Source: Rallus limicola
Lineage: Eukaryota; Chordata; Aves; Gruiformes; Rallidae
DNA: 64,000 nucleotides
Direction: 5' to 3'
Assembly (NCBI GenBank): GCA_022605955.1
Contig: JAKCOZ010000003.1
Span: 44,356,761-44,420,760 of the forward strand
Shown: piece by piece, positions 51,101 through 59,136 of the stretch
Layout of the letters: each line of letters begins with the position of its first letter
Numbering within the stretch: position 1 is the first letter of the stretch
Program-made: the position numbers and the translations under genes
The notes under the pieces: generated by a model
What the model was told of the DNA's origin: nothing
Databases searched by the model: none
What the model saw: only the letters and a program-made list of their open reading frames with translations

Positions 51101-54100
51101 TGTCCAGATAATTCAATTTAATAGTGGTCACTGCAATTAATAAAGAATTTTTAAAAAGCAAGCATAAAGAGTCTAAACATAGGACAATTTTCCTGACAGG
51201 CTTACAGATCAGTGGATTGTAATATCAGCCACAGTGTTTTTGTATCTCTTGTACAGGCCAGTTAAGTGCCAGGTTCTCTGCTGTCATCATTCAATACAGC
51301 CAACGTGGAGCTGACAATAGCATTTCCTCTACTCCCTCCTCCTATTCACAGGATGATTAAAGTCTCCTGCAATGACAGAGCTAATGCAAGGAAGACCTGT
51401 GTACATTGGAAGAACTTTGTCCTGAGAACAAGCACATAAAATTGGACATCTTGTCTTATACCAGCTTGCTTCAGAATTTGGAATTAAAACAAAAAGGAGC
51501 AATTAGAGAATAGAAGAAAAATGCATATTTTTCAAAGTCCTATAACTCATAAGCAGTTCTGGGGAAAAAGCAGAATCAAAAGTCAGTTCTAGGCAAAATT
51601 TGGAATGGCAGGTTTCATATTGCAGCAGAGTGTTAGAGTAAGAGCAGTATGAGTTATCTTGTGGAAATAAACTGGACTGTAATCATGGAGTCCTTAGATG
51701 GAGAAGCAGATCCACAGAAGAAACAGAGGATAAACAAGAACAGAAGATACATGACTTGAAACAGAAAGCAAAGTTTGCTAGAAAAGGAGATGCTTAGCAT
51801 TAGCAGGCTGTCTTTACATCCAATCTGGAAGAAGGCTTGTTTGCCTGATACCGGGTTGTTTTTTTTTTCCTAGCTGTTGCTGGAAGACTCTTGCTGATAC
51901 ACTTATCTCCCTATAACCTCGCCTTGTTCAGGTCATCTTACTTACTGGACTGCTGTCTTAGAAAGCAGTAGGAAGAACAGTGTGTGTGGAAAAAAAATGG
52001 GATGAAAACAAAAGCCCAAGTGAGGGAGCACAGGAGTTAGGTGAGGGGAAATAAAATAACCTATCAGAGGATAAAGGGTCACAGCCCATTAAAAGCCACA
52101 TAAGAACGTTGGTATTGGGGTTACAGAGAAGTCATAACCAGGCATTTCTGAGAGATACACAGCAAATGGATCAGCACCCAAGGCTACAAGTTGCAGCAAG
52201 GAAAATTCTAGTTGTATATAAGGGAGAAAAGTCGCCATGAGGGTGATCAAGCAGGAACAAGTTGTCCAGAGAGGTTGTGGGGTCTATATCCTTGTTGGTT
52301 TCCTGGATTTGGCTGGAGAAGGCCCTAAGAAAACTGATTTAGCTGTGAAGCTAACCCTGCTTTTGACCTTCAGCTAGACTAGAAGGATCTACAGCAAACT
52401 TTTGCACCTATTCGGATCTGGCCTGTTTGAGCAAGACTCAAGTCATATCTTCCCATGTCAGAATCAGACATAACCAGGAGGTGGCAGGATGAGCAAACAT
52501 AAGAGGCATAGCAAGGACTTTCAGGGGCAGAGCGTGTCCATCTTCCTGCCTTTGGTCGCCGGGTGTGCAGGTCTAGGGTCGAGAGGTGGTAGAACTGGGC
52601 TTAGAGCAGCTAGCGTGGGAAACCATGAGACCAAAAGATGGAATGAAAACCTCCAGCTCGGGAGTTAGATGCCGACCTGGCTGGACACACAGGGCCTGTG
52701 CTGAATCTGTAGTGGTGCAGTTGCTGTTTTTGCCCTGGTGAGCTTTACTAAACCTGCCTCGGGTTCATCCCACAGCATGCAAGTGGTGCTGCAGTGAGGA
52801 GACCACAGATGCTTGGGCTCCCTACCTGCTACCCCTTGGCCATGCCAAAGGCAGCTGAGCATTCGATCCTGCTGTGCACTTCCTTTATTGAATTAAAAAG
52901 GGCTTGAAGAGCTGAAAGAAACCCCTCTCTTGTTCAGCATGCAAGCTCTCCTTTGTTCACTCACACCCCTCCCTGTCCGCATCTCCTCCTGTCTGTCCTG
53001 CTTGGCCTTGTTCTTCCTCCTTGCCTGCCACTCATCTTGGCTACCCAGCAAAGGGAAAGCAGAGCTCCCTTGTGTCAGCCCTTGTGCTGTACAGAGGCAT
53101 CGGTGCAAAGTCCTCTGCTTCTTGCAGTAGAACCAAGCAGTTGTGTGGCTCATGGGTGCAGTGAGAAGAGTAAAAGGGAGTGGAAATGTGAAGGGGAAAT
53201 TGTGAGAAGAGTAAAAGGGAGTGGAAATGTGAAGGGGAAATTGAGGAACATACTGAAAAGAGGTAATGAGAGAGAGAAAGAGGAGTGGAGGAAATGCTGC
53301 AGCTGGTGATCCCTTTACCCCTAGCTTGTCTGTGTTGAGTTGTGTTTTGGGGCCTGGCCTTTTCCATCTTCATTTTCAGTTATCGCAGCTAAATGGAGCA
53401 GCTGCTTTGCTCTCTGTGGTGGAAAATGAGCCTCAGTAGAGAACTTGGGAGATTTAAGAGAGAGACAAAATATTCCCCAAACCCTCCTCTTCTCCTCTGA
53501 AAAAAAATAAAGGAAAAATCATACAGGAAGTCTTTTCAGTGTAGCCTCAGAAGGGATTGTGTTTTATTTCTCCACCATTTCACCTTATCTTTCTCAGAGG
53601 AGCTGTTCTTCATGCTGATGGGATTATGGGTGGCTTCACCACATAAATTTAGAAGGCTTCTTGGGACAGGGGAGCAGGGTGGAAAGTGTGAAGTGGCTGA
53701 GGCTTGCTGCAGTGGACAACAGCAAACATGCTGGTGTGTTCTGCAGAGTATAGCAGGGTTGTAGCCTTTGCTCAGCACCTCACAGTGCTTTTAAGGCATT
53801 CACAGTAATGTGCTAACATGACTTCAGCTAACTTCTTGCTGCATTAACGTTTCTGTTTTTGAGGAGTCTTGTCCTGTTTCATCCTTGAATAAGTAATCTA
53901 AACCCACTGTGCTGTATATACAGAAGTCTGGTTACTGTATTTCAAAACTGTCAAGTAAACAAAGAATGAATGGAAATGTCTTTTCTGTGTAGCATTAGTC
54001 ATGAGAGGATTAAAATTGTGGATGAAATATTCTTGTTTTTACAGTTGTGCTTAGAATCTCTAGTGATTTCCACGGAAACTCCAGTGTTGATGAATTATTA

Positions 54101-57100
54101 GTCTTCATAGGGTTTTGTTTCTGTCTTTTCTCACATACCCACAAAAAGGTTTGACTCAGCACTGCATATATTAGTGATATGAATGTCTCCACTAGTACAA
54201 AAAAAATAAATTACCTAGATGATACAATTCTAAAGTTAAAAACTACTTTTTAAAGCAACATGTGTTTATTTTAGGGAGGAAGTATGAGTTTCCCAGGATC
54301 TACAGGGACAGAGGTGAGTTTATTTAAACCCCAGACAGAATGTAGTAACTTTTTAGTTAACAGTGGTCAAACCATCAGTGGTCAAACCTTTGAAAATCCT
54401 TCTCTTTTATTTTCTAGATTGTACAAGCTATCCAGAACTTAACCCGTCTCTTGTACAGCATACAGGTGACTACTCCACTGCTAACTTTGTAGACTAATTA
54501 GTCTTAATAACTTACTCCTTAAGGTTTTAATCTTGCCGTTTTAGACATTATGTCAGTGGATATTCATTCCTACCAATATCATATATTTTTATTCTACACC
54601 AGTGGTAGGTTTCTTTTAAGAAGAGAAAAATGCTTGCTTGCTTGGATATCAACTCCTCCTGCCCCCCCAAAGAATGATGTACAGTGCAAAAATCTAAGGG
54701 GAAAAGTAAAAGGATGGTTCTAACTGAACAGATATACTTTAATTTACAGATTTATGAAATTATAGTTCAAAATATTGAACAGTTTTAGTATTTTGTTTAG
54801 AACTTCTCCTGGCTACTAGTAAAGCGCCCCTGCCATTTAGATAGCAAACTCAACCCATCTTAGATATATCAATCTCAATTCATTGTGTATATGCTGTAAG
54901 GCCTTAGTCTGAAGATTTTACCTCTTTCTTGCTAAGTTCTAATGGTTTAATTTTTTTCTTATTAGTTGCAGTTTTATAGCTTTATTTTAAATTTTTTCAT
55001 TTGAGTACATTTAATTTTTTACCTTAATGACATTAACATATTTCATAATAACACTGGAAACCTTGGTCTTAGAAATTAAGTGGATTGAAGAAGTGAAAAA
55101 GGAAAATAAAAAAGCTTGTAATCCAGGCAGATTTTTTTAAAAATTGAAAAACAGAGGGTCAGTAAATTTAAGGCTTGGGATCATGCCTTAATTATTCAGG
55201 CCATGAATTGGCAGTGTAGGTGCAGAGAAACAAGCAGAGAATCCCGTCCTTGCTCTGTTTACAAATCACTGGAACGGTCCTGATACTTGAGGAAGAGTCA
55301 AGAAAAATGGGAACTGCATGTTGCAAAAAGTTAAAAATTCTTTCTGGGGTGGACAGCATGGGGTAATGCAGCTGTGGACATTCCCTGGGAATGTCTGCTG
55401 AAGTAGACTCCCACGTCAGCTCTGGAATATAGGCTGTGCAGTAAGTGTCCCAGCAGGTCTAGAACTTTCTTGCTTTACTTTCTTCTTAGTCCCAGCTATT
55501 TATTCTTGAGCTATTTGAGGGTGTCACAGTCTTTAACATAAACAGTATGACAACATCCCTGTGAAGGACCAAATATAACCCTCCTGGTTGTAAAATAAAC
55601 TGTTGAAACATCAAAACTGATCTGTATTGCAGGTTTCTGCCAGCATAGATATGTCAATCAGGTGCATATCTCAATCAGCACGGTCCTGGTGACATGGCTG
55701 TGATGGCAGGTGCCTATAGGACCATGCTATTGCAAGTTAGCAAGGAGAGCCTTAGGGTTGGAGGGAGCTGCACTGGAAACAGTACATTTTTATCCATACA
55801 AGCCACATCTGTGTTAGGAATACTTTGTTAAGTGTAGCATTCCCAGTGCCTTAACGCCCTCTTTAACCATGAAAAATCATTTTTCCTATGTGTCTTAACA
55901 TCCTCTGACAGAACAAGACCCCAGCTGTAACTGAAGTGCATATGCACAGCTTCAACATAAACATATATAATGATACTAAGTGTAAACCAGAAGCTGCGTT
56001 AAAAGTGCTTGAAATGGTTGAGTGCTTTTAGGAATATCTCTTGGTAAAGGCATGAATACAGTATTTTCTCTATGTGCATGAGGAATAACCTCCGAAAAAG
56101 CATTAAGCGCTATTATTACAGGAAATTGAAGCATTTTTATATAGTGCTTCTGTGTAAAAATACAGAAATGGATTAATGCTAATATATAAACATTTGTGTC
56201 TGATTTTGTTGTGGTGTCTAGGCAGCAATAGCTATCCAGGACAGCCACAGAGAGCTCCATAGGTTACTCCTGCAAGAGAATGAGAAGATCGGTCGGGGCT
56301 ATGGTTCTCGGCTAAACCTCCTCCCGGAACAAGAAAAATCCCAGAATCTGGAAAAGCAAAGGGTGGAGCTGGCCAACATACACAAATTGAAGCAGCAGTT
56401 TCAGCAAGAGCAGCAGCGGTGGCTGCGTGAATGCGACCAGCGGCAGCGGGAGCAGGAGGCGAGGGAGGGCCGAGTGAGTCAGCGGGAGAGGGAGTGCAGG
56501 TGCCAGGAGGATCTGCTGGAGAGGAGCCAACAGACACTGTCACTGCAGTTGCAGGAGTATCATCAGAGCCTGGAGAGACTCCAGGAAGGCCAGAAAATGG
56601 TGGAGAAAGAAAGAGAAAGTGTGAAAATGCAGAAGAAGCTCCTCTGGCACTGGAAGCATGGTCAAAAAAGTAGCCTATTGTCATCCACGGGGAGCTATAA
56701 GGTGTGTGGTTCCCCAACTGCAGACCTAGAAAGACTTTCCTTGACAAATAGACTAGTGCATTTGGGTTTTGTTGGTTTGTAACATAATGAGGGCTGTTAC
56801 TGTTTAATAACTTTACCAGTGTCTAGGACAAGGAGATCAAATGCACCCTACATATATCTGCAGACAAGTTGTCTGGGACTGTTGATCTGCTGGAGGATAG
56901 GAAGGTTCTACAGAGGGATCTGGACAGGCTAGCTGGATGGGCTGAGGCGAGCTCTATCATGTGCAACAAGGCTGAGTGCCATGTCCTGCACCTGGGTCAC
57001 AACACCATGCAGCGCTGCCCAGGAGAAAAGGTGGTGGTTGACAGACATCTGAACATGAGCCAGCAGTGTGCCCAGGTGTCCAAGAAGGCCAACAACATCC

Positions 57101-59105
57101 TGGCTTGGTGTGGCCAGCAGGACTAGGGAAGTAATTGACCCCCTGTAGTCGGCACTGGTGAGGCTGGGCCTTGAGTATTGTGTTTAGTTCTGGGCCCCTC
57201 ACTACAAAAAGGACAGTGAGGTACTGGAGCATGGCCAAAGAAGGGAAATGAAGGTGGTGAAGGGTCTAGAGCACAAGTCTTATGAGGAGCAGCTGAGGGA
57301 ACTGGGGTTGTTTATCCTGGAGAAAAGGAGGCTGAGAGGAGAACTTATCACTCTCTACTACTGCCTGAAGGTTGTAGAGAGGTGGATGTCCTGCTCCCCT
57401 CAAACAAGCATCCCCTTAAGGGAAGAGATTGATGTGTGGCTCCATCCCTGACAGTATAATTCCTTGGAAGTGGTCATTACTGGGGGATGCAATTTAAAGT
57501 AGCTCTGAAGCTGCATAAGCATTTAATTTAATACTAAAAATGACTGAGTTTTTGTCGAGAGTGAAGGATAGAGGCTGACTCTGAACTCAGAGGTCTGGGT
57601 GCTCATCTGCCAGGTGAGACTTGGCCTCTTAGTCCCTGCCTCAGTGAGTATTGTCTTGATTTCCATTACTGTTTCAAAACCATCTGAAAAGCAAAATATT
57701 TTGCCTGGCTTTTGCATATATTGAAAGCTCTCTGACCCAAACAGGGTTTGTTTTTTTTTTCCCTCAGGTTTTCATTTTCACAAGAAAACCTGTAAAACCT
57801 TCAGGCCATCACTTCCCTAGCTTTTTAGCTGGCAGCTGACCCATAACGAGCAGTAACCATTTGGCATCTAAACCTGTGCCTGCATGATGGAGTGAAGGAT
57901 TGGCCTCTGATCCCCCCATTTTCGTCCGGCTCTTGTGAACACTGTGTGAACATGCTTTATCCATATATGCTTGTCCAGCCTAAACAACAAAGGCACTTCT
58001 TATGTATAGTTTGTGCTACAATTTTGACTTGTTTGGCAGTGCTCAAGTAGTGGGTGAGAAAGCCCAAACTGAAGTTGCCCATCAGCTTTAGTGGATGAGA
58101 CTTTTGAAATCTTTTGAGGAAAGAAAGTTGGACAATATCCCTATGTAGGGATGGCCAGGATTGCACAGGTGGAGAGGCAAAATAGTGAAATGCTGAGTGT
58201 CAAAGAATAGAAGTTCTTAAACTAATATTTCATTTGCAAGACTACTTGTCTTTTTATTGATTTTTATTTAATTTACATGGCTTTGGATGCATTCCAGGCC
58301 TTATGATTGTCTTTCTCCTGCATGTTCTACTACCATACTCTTAGCAGCAAAGCTGGTTGAGTGGTTGCCAGTCAACCAGTATTCCTAAGCCAGTGTTTTT
58401 GCCATTACACTGAACCTAGCGAGTTGTGGGTGGTCAAACGTTACAGTAAGTCACACTGCTACTCCTGCTTTTTTGTGAGCTTGGTCTTGATAAAACACCT
58501 GCAGGCAGGGAGTCTTTGCAGGAGTTGCATTTTCAGATCCTGGGAACCATGCGTGCTTGCTGAATGCTGTTTGCCATCCCCAGTTTGACTGCTGCGGTCC
58601 TGTTGTCTGTGATTATTTGTCTGTGTGAGGTACAGAGTTATTTTTGGATTGCAGTGTACACAGATTTACATATGTGAAGTAGTACTTTGTTGAGCCATGG
58701 GGCAAAATATTAAGACCATGAAGGGAGTCAGCAGAGCTCAGCGCATCACAGGTAGTGGCCCTTTATTATGTGCTGTTTTGCAGTTATTACTGAGGTTTCC
58801 TGTGTTTTGAGGGAAGCTAAGGCAGAGTGAATTAAGTTATTTTTATTTATTACCAAACATGAGTCCAATTTAACATGTTTTGAAGTTAACTTCTGGGGAG
58901 TTTGCTATGAATCCCCATTCGGTCTTGCAGTTAATATTATGTATCCTAGTACAAGGATTCTTCAGTATGATGCTTGTTTAGTTTTAGGTAGACCTGTGAG
59001 GAGCAGGGAGTTCGACTTGATGCCTTTTGGGTCCTTTCCAACTCCAGATGTTCGGTGATTTTATGGTTCTGGTGCTGGGCAAAGGTGAAAATGCTGTTCT
59101 GTTGT

Positions 59106-59136
<31 letters not shown>

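Larger units (their letters stand above)
50966..54274 (+). other. Intron of ARHGEF28 (3.3 kb)
   Basis: Contains a purine-rich stretch (51480-52240), a degraded CR1 end (52236-52400), a CT-rich patch with open frames on both strands (52900-53110, judged chance) and a 41-bp tandem duplication (53161-53242). Confidence 0.65.

Noticed and set aside
56232..56747. 171-codon open frame on the minus strand
   Set aside because: It is the antisense shadow of the GC-rich coiled-coil exon (56222-56701); proline/alanine-rich composition follows from reversing Gln/Glu/Arg codons.
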